64,000 nt of DNA from positions 868,001-932,000 of the forward strand of contig NZ_FOLQ01000001.1 of NCBI RefSeq assembly GCF_900112365.1, written 5' to 3'. This DNA comes from Spirosoma endophyticum. GTDB taxonomy: Bacteria > Bacteroidota > Bacteroidia > Cytophagales > Spirosomataceae. Each line of letters opens with the position of its first letter. Position 1 is the stretch's first letter. Shown here in pieces: positions 26,522 to 33,677 of this stretch. A model generated the notes under the pieces. That model worked only from the letters and a program-made list of their open reading frames with translations, did no database searches and had not been told where the DNA came from. The position numbers and the translations under genes are program-made.

Positions 26522-27565
26522 TTACCAGCGGGCCCGGCGCAGTGTTTCAGGCTGCAACACTTTAATACCTGATCCACTAACTTCGATGAGGCCATCCTGT
26601 TTGAACTCACTCAGGGTGCGGATCAACGACTCGGTCGCGGTACCCACTACGGCCGCCAAGTCATCGCGCGTGAGTTGAATCAATCCTTGTGCTTGCTGAT
26701 CATGCAGGCGCAGGAGTGCATCGGCTACCCGCCGTCGTAGTGAATTGTAGGCCATACCGACCAGTTGCTCTTCGCGTTCGCTCACGTGGCCCGCCAGGAG
26801 CTTAATAAATTGCTGCCCTACATCCTTATTGGCCAGCAGCAGGTGTTTAAAATCCTCGTTCGGAATATAAATCAGTTCGGACGATTCCAGCGCGACAGCC
26901 GAGTCCGTATAGGCAACATTTTCCAGCAGGGCGAGGTAGCCGAAAAACTCACCGGAATTGTAAAAACCCGTTATCAACTCTTTCCCGTCGGCGTTGGCCC
27001 GAACAGTCTTGACCTTTCCCGATACCAGGAAATACAGCCGCGTGGGTTCATCGCCTTCGGTGTAGATAAATTGTTTCTTATGAACCAGATGCGCTTTCCG
27101 GTCAACCGATAGACTCGCTAAATTTCCGATCTCTTTAGCGTCAGACAGAAACTGACTCAGCCCATCGTTCTGCAAATCATAGTCCGGTCTTAAGTGCTGG
27201 AACCGGTTCAGCCGCCCTTCAATGGCACTCAGCAATTCACTTTCGTCGAAGGGTTTTGTCAGGTAATCATCGGCCCCCAGTTCCATTCCCTTTCGAAAAT
27301 CAGTACGTTCGGTTTTCGCCGTCAGGAAGATAAACGGGATACCCGTCAATTGCGGATTTTTATTGAATATGTGTAGTACCCCATAGCCATCCAGCACGGG
27401 CATCATAATATCGCAGATGACCAGATCAGGGGGTGTTTGCAGGGCTTTTTCGACACCGACCTTGCCATTTTCTGCTGTCAAGACGGTGTAGCCGGTCAGT
27501 TCCAGAATCTCGGCCGTATTATCCCGAATATCGTCGTTATCTTCAATCAGGAGGATAGTTTTCAT
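26522..27565 (-). CDS. Response regulator: receiver fused to Crp/Fnr-type DNA-binding domain
   Basis: 347 residues. A receiver domain occupies 1-125, with acidic pair ED/DD at 8-12, phospho-acceptor Asp52 in VICDIMMP and Lys in YLTKPFDE. A cyclic-nucleotide-binding fold follows at about 150-265 (FIYTEGDEPTRLYFLVSGKV), then a Crp HTH (LIQLTRDDLAAVVGTATESL). No cysteine cluster for an Fe-S sensor is seen, so it senses through phosphorylation rather than oxygen directly. It overlaps the upstream kinase gene by 23 bases, making a clear two-component pair. Its neighbours (Usp, cbb3 oxidase, hemN, Adh) suggest control of low-oxygen metabolism. Confidence 0.92.
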   Translation of the reverse strand: MKTILLIEDNDDIRDNTAEILELTGYTVLTAENGKVGVEKALQTPPDLVICDIMMPVLDGYGVLHIFNKNPQLTGIPFIFLTAKTERTDFRKGMELGADDYLTKPFDESELLSAIEGRLNRFQHLRPDYDLQNDGLSQFLSDAKEIGNLASLSVDRKAHLVHKKQFIYTEGDEPTRLYFLVSGKVKTVRANADGKELITGFYNSGEFFGYLALLENVAYTDSAVALESSELIYIPNEDFKHLLLANKDVGQQFIKLLAGHVSEREEQLVGMAYNSLRRRVADALLRLHDQQAQGLIQLTRDDLAAVVGTATESLIRTLSEFKQDGLIEVSGSGIKVLQPETLRRARW

Positions 27566-29147
27566 AAGGTAAGGTTAAAGTTACAGTTGTCCCCTGATTC
27601 AGTTCACTTTGGAGGTCAAGGGTCCCTCCCATCAAGTCGATGTAGCGGGCAACAATATGCAGGCCTAGTCCTGTACCGGGAATATTCGCTACGTTATGGG
27701 CCCGAAAAAATCGATCAAACAGGTGTTCCTTATCTTCTTTAGATATACCGATGCCCCGATCCTGTATGGATAGAAACAACTGACCATTCGCACATGTCCC
27801 CGTCACGGTCACGGTCGAGCCAGGCCCGGAGTATTTTACGGCGTTTGAGAGTAGGTTGATCAGCACTTTTCGCAAGAGAGACGGGTCGAGCCAGGCCGGT
27901 TCCGGACAGGCCAGTTGGGTTTGGATGGTTTGATCCGCTTTGAGCGCCCCGGTCATATCCGCCACCACGTCCCCAACCAACTGAGTTACATAGACCGCGA
28001 CAGGATGAGCCTCAATTTTGCCCTCCTCCAGCCGACCCACCGACAGGAACTCCTCCAGAATGTCGTTTAGTTGCTTCACCGACGAGCGGATACGGTCGAT
28101 GTGTTTCTGGCGTTTATCCTGCTGATCACCACCGGGGTATTTTTCAATCAGCGTGGCCGAGGTCTGTACGGCTGTCAACGGAGTGCGAAATTCGTGAGAG
28201 GCCATCGATACGAAGCGGGACTTCAACTCGCCCAGTTGCCGCTCGGCGGCCAATGCTTTCGAGAGTTCATCTTTGGAGAGTTCTAACTGATCGAGCGTAT
28301 TCATCAGCGCATGGGTGCGGTCGGCCACTTTCTGCTCCAGGTCGGCATTAAGCCGTTCAATATGCTCGTTGCGGGCCAGCAGTTCCCGCTCGGATTCTTT
28401 TTTAAAGGTGATGTCGATGATGTAGGCGACCACGTGCAGCTCATCCTCCAGCCGAAAATAACTTAAGCTGATTTCAACCGGAAATACCGAGCCGTCTCTC
28501 CGTTGCGCCTGTAAGTCCCGATTGTGTCCCATGGCCCGTACCTGCGGGTTAGCATTGAACGACTCCCGAAGCTTTTCGTGGTAATGACTCACGCTCGTTG
28601 GAACCAGTTGCTCAATGGTCATCGACACCAATTCACCGGTCGCATAGCCCAGCAACTGATCGGCTAACTGGTTGGTCGACACGATACGACCACGCTGGTC
28701 GCAGACGATGATGCCTATGGTCGCGTTGGAGAAAATGGCTTCATAGCGACGAACGCTGTGTGCCAGTTCGCGTTCGGTCCGGTGCAACCGGTCCAGGTTG
28801 GTGATACGTACCAACGACAGTTGACTCGCTTCGATAGGCATAATCATCAAACGCCCCCAGAACGTATCACCACCGGCTCGAACCAGCTCCATTTCTTCAT
28901 CGTAATGACCCGCCTGAACCAGTTGAGCAATTGTCTGAATTCGTTCGTTGCTGGATAGCGGCTGGCTGCGAAAGAAAGGGTTGTTTACGTCCAGCAATTG
29001 TTGTTCGGTGGTGTACCCCATCATCCGAATACCAGCCTGGTTGATACGGATGTACCGATCCTGTTGCGTATCGTATACCCCCAGAAAATCAGCATCATGT
29101 TCGAACATCAGGTTCATCAACGCATTCGTAGATAGACTGGTTAGCAT
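27543..29147 (-). CDS. PAS-PAS histidine kinase, partner of the receiver-Crp regulator
   Basis: 534 residues from the ATG at 29147; an in-frame ATG at 29198 adds 17 residues. Two PAS domains (about 10-115 and 130-250; the second is of the FixL/PAS-9 kind, with RDLQAQRRDGSVFPVEISLS), a coiled helix, then HisKA with His318 in SMASHEFRTPL, and an ATPase domain with NLLSNAVKYSG, DRGIGISKED and GTGLGLHIV. There are no membrane helices. A heme-binding histidine in the second PAS cannot be assigned by eye. The stop overlaps the regulator start by 23 bases, so the two proteins are made together. Confidence 0.92.
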   Translation of the reverse strand: MLTSLSTNALMNLMFEHDADFLGVYDTQQDRYIRINQAGIRMMGYTTEQQLLDVNNPFFRSQPLSSNERIQTIAQLVQAGHYDEEMELVRAGGDTFWGRLMIMPIEASQLSLVRITNLDRLHRTERELAHSVRRYEAIFSNATIGIIVCDQRGRIVSTNQLADQLLGYATGELVSMTIEQLVPTSVSHYHEKLRESFNANPQVRAMGHNRDLQAQRRDGSVFPVEISLSYFRLEDELHVVAYIIDITFKKESERELLARNEHIERLNADLEQKVADRTHALMNTLDQLELSKDELSKALAAERQLGELKSRFVSMASHEFRTPLTAVQTSATLIEKYPGGDQQDKRQKHIDRIRSSVKQLNDILEEFLSVGRLEEGKIEAHPVAVYVTQLVGDVVADMTGALKADQTIQTQLACPEPAWLDPSLLRKVLINLLSNAVKYSGPGSTVTVTGTCANGQLFLSIQDRGIGISKEDKEHLFDRFFRAHNVANIPGTGLGLHIVARYIDLMGGTLDLQSELNQGTTVTLTLPYENYPPD

Positions 29148-29244
29148 GAAATAAGTAGTTCGTGAAGTGAATGACCAGGTAGCGATTTCTTTCGGCAAAT
29201 TACATCATAACGTTCAGTAACAAGCCAATAATCAGTGTCCTACA

Positions 29245-29256
29245 TGACGAACGTCA
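29245..29256. promoter_or_regulatory. TGACG-AA-CGTCA palindrome
   Basis: A perfect 12-base palindrome lies between the divergent kinase and thioredoxin-like genes, about 90 bases from each start. It is followed by AGGTTGTTTTATTTACC. It is a reasonable operator for a Crp-family dimer, possibly autoregulation by the adjacent receiver-Crp protein; this is inference. Confidence 0.35.
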
Positions 29257-29342
29257 GGTTGTTTTATTTACCAAATTCCCATTTTTACAGCCATATTCAA
29301 TAATTTATTCAGCAACTAATTACGTACCCCAGGCCGTTCGTT

Positions 29343-29654
29343 ATGATGCCCGACTATTCCTACCCGATCCTGATTCCCGCCAAGTCGGCCGTCCTGTTGG
29401 TCTTTATGCCGCTGGATCGACAGCGACACCCGTCGCTGGTCGCCCTGGCAAACTCTCTGCAACAACAGTTGGGTAATCGCCTTCGGGTACTGCGCATTGA
29501 TGAGGCAAATCATCCCGACGTAGTGCGCAGTTTTGATATCACCGAAACCCCGGCTTTTGTGCTGGTGCAGCAGGGCGTCGAATTATGGCGGCAAGTAGGT
29601 ACACCCAACGAAGAAATGCTCACGCAATTGTCGCAACAGCTACTTAATAGTTAA
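29343..29654 (+). CDS. Thioredoxin-fold protein without the CxxC
   Basis: 103 residues with the thioredoxin core (AVLLVFMPLDRQRHPSL, LRVLRIDEANHPDVVRSFDI, TETPAFVLVQQGVELWR), including the cis-proline segment TETPAF. The redox CxxC is replaced by PLDRQR, so it cannot act as a disulfide oxidoreductase. Such proteins often serve as binding or assembly partners. Its position beside the cbb3 accessory genes suggests a role in that context, but this is not proven. Confidence 0.75.
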   Translation: MMPDYSYPILIPAKSAVLLVFMPLDRQRHPSLVALANSLQQQLGNRLRVLRIDEANHPDVVRSFDITETPAFVLVQQGVELWRQVGTPNEEMLTQLSQQLLNS

Positions 29655-29709
29655 ATCAAATCCCCTGTCAATTAGCGGGGAAACTCACTTCTTCAGTAAA
29701 CCGCTTGCC

Positions 29710-30414
29710 TTATTTCAGGACAAGCGTTGTCCCGTGACAAAGGGGAATGGGTTGGTCCGACCGACCCGTATGCGGTAGTTGATACAGACCCCGAAGCACG
29801 AGTAAAATGCCTAACAGAACCGTAACAACGGGCATCAGTTTCACAAACCGCTGGCGCGACTTCACGGGAAACAAGTTTGGAACGAGTCGAATCGCCAACA
29901 ACGCGGGTACCGTACCCATCCCAAATAAAAACATATATAACGCACTATGAAGGGCACTTCCCGTAACGACGGCGCCTGCTAATGCGACGTAAACAAAGCC
30001 GCAGGGCAACAGACCGTTCAGAAATCCCAGCGTCCCAAAAGATCGCCAGGAAGGCTGATGCAAAAATCGGGACATTGGGCCTACAACCCAACGTATCGGA
30101 TTTGCTGAGGTTAAGCTACTAAACCGACCTCGAATCAACAGGACCCAGCATAGTAAAAACAACCCAGCGCCAATCGACAGGGGGCGTTGCAAGCCAATCA
30201 ATAATAACCCCTGCCCTACACTGCCAATGGCGACGCCCAGCCCGGCGTAGGCGATGAGACGAGCCAGATGATACAAGCCGATTGCCAGCCAGCGTTGCCC
30301 GACCGGCAATCGGCCGATGGGCAGCGCCATCGCCAGCGGCCCGCACATACCCACACAATGCAGGCTGCCGACAAGCCCCGTTGTTAGTGCGGCAGCAATC
30401 CAGACGAGACTCAT
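29710..30414 (-). CDS. TauE/SafE-family membrane protein of the cbb3 operon
   Basis: 234 residues with six hydrophobic helices. The start GLVGSLHCVGMCGPLAMALP and the repeat GFLNGLLPCGFVYVAL are typical of the short TauE/SafE (sulfite exporter-like, DsbD-related) proteins that close cbb3 oxidase operons in Bacteroidota. The conserved Cys in MCGP and PCG suggests copper or thiol chemistry during oxidase assembly rather than sulfite export. It overlaps ccoH by four bases (ATGA). Confidence 0.88.
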   Translation of the reverse strand: MSLVWIAAALTTGLVGSLHCVGMCGPLAMALPIGRLPVGQRWLAIGLYHLARLIAYAGLGVAIGSVGQGLLLIGLQRPLSIGAGLFLLCWVLLIRGRFSSLTSANPIRWVVGPMSRFLHQPSWRSFGTLGFLNGLLPCGFVYVALAGAVVTGSALHSALYMFLFGMGTVPALLAIRLVPNLFPVKSRQRFVKLMPVVTVLLGILLVLRGLYQLPHTGRSDQPIPLCHGTTLVLK

Positions 30415-30833
30415 AATTTGGTAAACGTTTGTTCATGAAAATACGACAGCCCGCCCGCCGACCAGTTGAGCTGGGCTCGCCAACGTCCTTTGCCCAGCTT
30501 AGCGGTCGAAACGTGTTGCTGGCCGGGTGAAAGGGTAATACGTTGGTCCTGCTGGCGGTTGGACGGACGGTAAAACGTTAGGGTGCCCTGCTGCCAGTCG
30601 GCAGGCATACTCAGGTCGATTTCCTGTCGGACGGGATCAATACGTAGCGAAGGTGCCTGAGGCAGACGAGCCGTGCGCGCCAGCCGGTCGATGTGCTGCT
30701 GATAAGCGATTTCGTCCTGGTAATAATCGTCCCGCACCAGGTCGATATGCTGGCGAGTCATTAAAAAGACCATCGTGCCGATGAATCCGGCAAACAGAAT
30801 AAACACGAGTACAATTGATTTTCCCCAGTTCAT
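30411..30833 (-). CDS. ccoH: CcoH/FixH cbb3 oxidase assembly protein
   Basis: 140 residues with one N-terminal membrane helix (IVLVFILFAGFIGTMVFLM) followed by DDYYQDEIAYQQHIDRLART, the FixH signature, and a periplasmic beta domain. CcoH stabilises the early assembly of cbb3 cytochrome oxidase. The gene lies in the usual place between ccoG and the TauE/SafE gene and is coupled to the latter by an ATGA overlap. Confidence 0.9.
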   Translation of the reverse strand: MNWGKSIVLVFILFAGFIGTMVFLMTRQHIDLVRDDYYQDEIAYQQHIDRLARTARLPQAPSLRIDPVRQEIDLSMPADWQQGTLTFYRPSNRQQDQRITLSPGQQHVSTAKLGKGRWRAQLNWSAGGLSYFHEQTFTKL

Positions 30834-30840
30834 AATTTTA

Positions 30841-30915
30841 AAGAGTGAATGAGTGAAAGTGTGAATGAAGAGCGGACGCGAATTGACTTTCGCTCATTCA
30901 CTCTTTCATTCTTTC
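30841..30915. repeat. Palindromic repeat at the ccoG stop
   Basis: Two imperfect arms of GAGTGAATGAGTGAAAG type and their complement (CTCATTCACTCTTTCATTC) flank about 20 bases of unique sequence between ccoG and ccoH. The right arm runs into ccoG and provides its last codons (ERMKE) and stop. Similar elements, each with its own word, occur elsewhere in this window. Confidence 0.7.
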
Positions 30916-32382
30916 GCCCATTGATATTGGTCCTAAAAAGCTTGTCTCGACCTGATCGACCACGGTATCGCCGGTCAGTACGTCGATTGTCAACCTGGTT
31001 TTGTCGGCATGAATGGCTTTTTCGGGCAGTGTGATAAAAAACATGGTTTGGGTCAGTTCGCCGGGTTGGGTTTGGCTGAGCGGCTGAACAAATCGCAACG
31101 TAGCGTCGGGGCGGTTGAGCCGGAATCGTACTGGCAACGCCCGGTAGGTTTTATTGATCAACTCCACCGAATACAGGTTGGCGACCTGCCCATTGGCTTC
31201 GCGCTGAAACAGTTGCCCCGGTGCCCGCAATATCGTTACGTCGAGTGCTGGTCGACTGATGAGCAGGAAACCCAACACGCCCAGCAGCAAAACCAGCACA
31301 CCTGAATACGCCATAATTCGTTTCGTAAATCGAAAGGGCTTCCGGGTGTCGATTCCCTGCTGCGAATCCATCCGAATCAGGCCCGATGGCCGGTCGATCT
31401 TGCTCATCACCTCATCACAGGCATCCATGCAGGCCGTACAATTGATGCACTCCATCTGAGTTCCGTTACGTATATCGATGCCCGTCGGGCAGACATGCAC
31501 ACAAAGTTTACAATCCACGCAATCGCCTTTTGGTAGGTGATGAGTTAATAGTGAAGAATGAAGAGTAGTACTGTTATTTTTCACTTTTAATTCTTCATTC
31601 TTTACTCTTTTCCCGCGCGGTTCACCCCGGATGTAGTCGTAAGCGACGATGAGCGAATTTTTATCCAGCAATACGCTTTGTAACCGCCCATAGGGACAGA
31701 TCGTCGTGCAGACAATTTCGCGTAGATAGGCGAATACGCCGTAGAAAACGCCGGTGAAGACCAGTATAGTTGTCAGGCCCGCCAGGTGTTGGGCAGGGTT
31801 ATCTGTAATTAATGTTGACCACTGATCCCGTCCAATAATGTAAACCAGAAATGTATTGCTGATGGCAAAGGATACCAGGAAGAATGCCCCATGCTTTGCG
31901 GTCTTTTTAAGAATTTTTTCGGTTGTCCAGGGAGCCGCATCAAGTCGTTTTCGAGCATTATAATCACCTTCGATCCAGGTTTCGACTTTACGAAAAACCA
32001 TTTCCATAAAGATCGTTTGCGGGCAGGCCCAGCCACAAAACACCCGACCAAAAACCACCGTAAACAACGTAATGAACACAATGAACGTAATCAGGCCGAT
32101 GGCGACCAGGTAAAAATCCTGGGGCCAGAAGGTTACGCCGAAAAAGATAAACCGGCGTTCCAGTACGTTGAACAGAAACAAGGGATGCCCATCTACCCAG
32201 ATGAATGGCCCGACAAACAACGCAACCAGCAGACCAACCGCGACCACCGTCCGCCATTTTGTGAATCGTCCCGACGTAGCACGCGGGTACAGCCACTGCC
32301 GCCCCCCGTTTTCGTTCTGATTCGGCAAGTGCGACCGAAAATAGTCATCGGCCGGTGTTGTTACGTTGAGTTCGGTGTTCAT
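30898..32382 (-). CDS. ccoG: CcoG/FixG copper reductase for cbb3 oxidase, with in-frame repeat insertion
   Basis: 494 residues. Membrane helices near 42-60, 85-110, 155-180, 195-215 and 330-355. Polyferredoxin motifs: VFCGWACPQTIF, then CVDCKLCVHVCPTGIDIRNG-type and CINCTACMDACDEVM clusters for two 4Fe-4S centres. CcoG reduces Cu(II) for delivery to the oxidase. Between GEPRGKR and KGDCVDC the protein carries about 25 extra residues (VKNEELKVKNNSTTLHSSLL and more) encoded by a palindromic repeat inserted without breaking the frame. The last residues also come from a repeat. The insert lies in a loop just before the first Fe-S cluster, so the protein may still work. Confidence 0.92.
   Translation of the reverse strand: MNTELNVTTPADDYFRSHLPNQNENGGRQWLYPRATSGRFTKWRTVVAVGLLVALFVGPFIWVDGHPLFLFNVLERRFIFFGVTFWPQDFYLVAIGLITFIVFITLFTVVFGRVFCGWACPQTIFMEMVFRKVETWIEGDYNARKRLDAAPWTTEKILKKTAKHGAFFLVSFAISNTFLVYIIGRDQWSTLITDNPAQHLAGLTTILVFTGVFYGVFAYLREIVCTTICPYGRLQSVLLDKNSLIVAYDYIRGEPRGKRVKNEELKVKNNSTTLHSSLLTHHLPKGDCVDCKLCVHVCPTGIDIRNGTQMECINCTACMDACDEVMSKIDRPSGLIRMDSQQGIDTRKPFRFTKRIMAYSGVLVLLLGVLGFLLISRPALDVTILRAPGQLFQREANGQVANLYSVELINKTYRALPVRFRLNRPDATLRFVQPLSQTQPGELTQTMFFITLPEKAIHADKTRLTIDVLTGDTVVDQVETSFLGPISMGERMKE
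31535..31610. repeat. Palindromic repeat inserted in frame within ccoG
   Basis: About 76 bases with inverted arms containing GAAGAATGAAGAG and TTCTTCATTC around a short AT-rich centre. Read as ccoG coding sequence it gives roughly residues 258-283. Its composition (AT-rich, GAATGAAGA words) differs from the flanking gene. The arms resemble the words of the other intergenic repeats in this operon. Confidence 0.8.
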
Positions 32383-32404
32383 AGGTTTTTAGTATCGTTT
32401 CGGG

Positions 32405-32540
32405 GGCTGTACCCCACCCCAACCCCTCCCCTTGAAATAAGGGGAGGGGCTAACATCAAGCCATATTCTCTACCCTATTTAATCCTGCTTCACCCCTCCC
32501 CTTATTTCAAGGGGAGGGGACGGGGGTGGGGTGCTTGTTT
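32405..32540. repeat. C/G-rich palindromic element between ccoP and ccoG
   Basis: Two copies of a self-complementary arm face each other: CCCCTCCCCTTGAAATAAGG and the partner CCCCTCCCCTTATTTCAAGG, bordered by CCCCACCCC and GGGGTGGGG. The left half spans about 32411-32450 and the right about 32491-32533, with about 40 bases of AT-rich spacer. Each arm can fold alone and the whole can fold as one large cruciform. It fills the entire gap between the two genes. Confidence 0.8.
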
Positions 32541-32543
32541 TCA

Positions 32544-33383
32544 TCACCGGACGGCAACCTTGTCGGTTTGCGCTGGCACGTTCGGCACTTCTTTAGTACC
32601 CTGCGGGGCTTTGGCTCCGGCGGGTTTGGTGCCCTGTAGCGACAGAATGTAACTGGCGACCTGTTGTACCTGCAACGGATTAAGTTGTTTTTTCCACGAC
32701 ATCATGCCCTTTTCGGGAACCCCTTCGGTAATAGTATGAAAGACTGCTTTTATGGTACCACCATGCAGCCAGTACTCATCCGTCAGGTTAGGCCCAACGC
32801 CCCCCTGCCCCTGCTGCCCGTGACAGGCGACGCAGCTTTGCAGAAACGCAGCCTTTCCGGCATCGAGTGCTTTTGGCTCTTTCATGAAAGCAACCGTATT
32901 TTCGTTGATCGACCCAGCCACTTTTTTGATGTATATCTCGCGTTGCTGATCGGCCATCGCCACTTCCTGGGTGTATTCAGCGGTTTGCAGATCGCCCACT
33001 TTGAACACATGAAACACGAACAGATAAACGACTCCGAACGCAATGGTGCTGTAAAACAGACTCATGAACCAGGGTGGCGTCGGGTTGTCAAGTTCCTCAA
33101 TGCCATCGTAAGCGTGCTCCAGCGTCAGGTCTTTCTCCTGACTGAGCGCATGCAGTCCGGCGATACGTTGCCAGAGCGTACGGGGATCGACGGGTTTGGC
33201 AGCGGGTTCCTGCCCCAGCGCTTTTCGCAGGATGAGCATCAGATACACCGCCACGAACGCCACCATGATCATACCGACCAGCAGCAGTGTTGCCAGTAAA
33301 AGCAGTGCTAGCTCCTCACCCGACTCAATCGCCCAGATCGATCTGACTGGATCACTCGATAAAAAGATTAAAAACAGATTCAT
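32544..33383 (-). CDS. ccoP: cbb3 oxidase subunit III (CcoP), monoheme
   Basis: 279 residues. An N-terminal helix (about 22-50), the CcoP N-terminal domain with a second helix near 103-125 (NPTPPWFMSLFYSTIAFGVV), and one cytochrome c domain with heme motif CVACH at 184-188 and axial Met in EKGMMSW. Proteobacterial CcoP usually has two hemes; a single one is usual in Bacteroidota. The C-terminal tail is rich in Ala, Lys and Pro. The protein brings electrons into CcoO/CcoN. Confidence 0.92.
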   Translation of the reverse strand: MNLFLIFLSSDPVRSIWAIESGEELALLLLATLLLVGMIMVAFVAVYLMLILRKALGQEPAAKPVDPRTLWQRIAGLHALSQEKDLTLEHAYDGIEELDNPTPPWFMSLFYSTIAFGVVYLFVFHVFKVGDLQTAEYTQEVAMADQQREIYIKKVAGSINENTVAFMKEPKALDAGKAAFLQSCVACHGQQGQGGVGPNLTDEYWLHGGTIKAVFHTITEGVPEKGMMSWKKQLNPLQVQQVASYILSLQGTKPAGAKAPQGTKEVPNVPAQTDKVAVR

Positions 33384-33398
33384 GAGAGATAGCGTAGG

Positions 33399-33569
33399 TT
33401 AATCGGTGGAGGAATCATCGAGCGGCAGGCGGCTCATCTGGCCCATGTGGTTTTTATCGGCCAGCCACAAATACAGACCAACCAGCACAAAAAAGAGGAA
33501 GAGGGTCAGAAATGAACCCACCATGTAGAGATCCGCACCCGGAATTTTGGAGATAAATTGCTTGAACAT
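33399..33569 (-). CDS. ccoQ: CcoQ-like small subunit
   Basis: A 56-residue protein: MFKQFISKIPGADLYMVGSF, one membrane helix (LTLFLFFVLVGLYLWLA), then a short acidic tail ending DDSSTD. It sits exactly where ccoQ is expected, between ccoNO and ccoP, 15 bases before the ccoP start. Small one-helix CcoQ subunits stabilise the cbb3 complex. The sequence is poorly conserved, so the call rests on size, topology and position. Confidence 0.8.
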   Translation of the reverse strand: MFKQFISKIPGADLYMVGSFLTLFLFFVLVGLYLWLADKNHMGQMSRLPLDDSSTD

Positions 33570-33580
33570 GACTTTAAAGG

Positions 33581-33677
33581 GATGATGAATGATGAATTAT
33601 AAATGATGACCGGGTCGCCGGTGCGATGATAAGCTATGGATGGGTACTCATCATTCGTCATTTATAATTCATCATTT
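33581..33677. repeat. Palindromic repeat between ccoNO and ccoQ
   Basis: Left arm GATGATGAATGATGAATTAT with AAATGATGA, and right arm TCATCATTCGTCATTTATAA with TTCATCATT, are near-perfect complements around about 38 bases of GC-richer centre. The right arm begins at the ccoNO stop codon (33672-33674 is part of it). It has the same architecture as the elements at 30.8, 31.5 and 61.4 kb but a different word. Confidence 0.8.

Noticed and set aside
32403-32540. CRISPR array or terminator at the CCCCTCCCC repeats
   Set aside because: Only two facing copies with no spacers; a palindromic element fits better.
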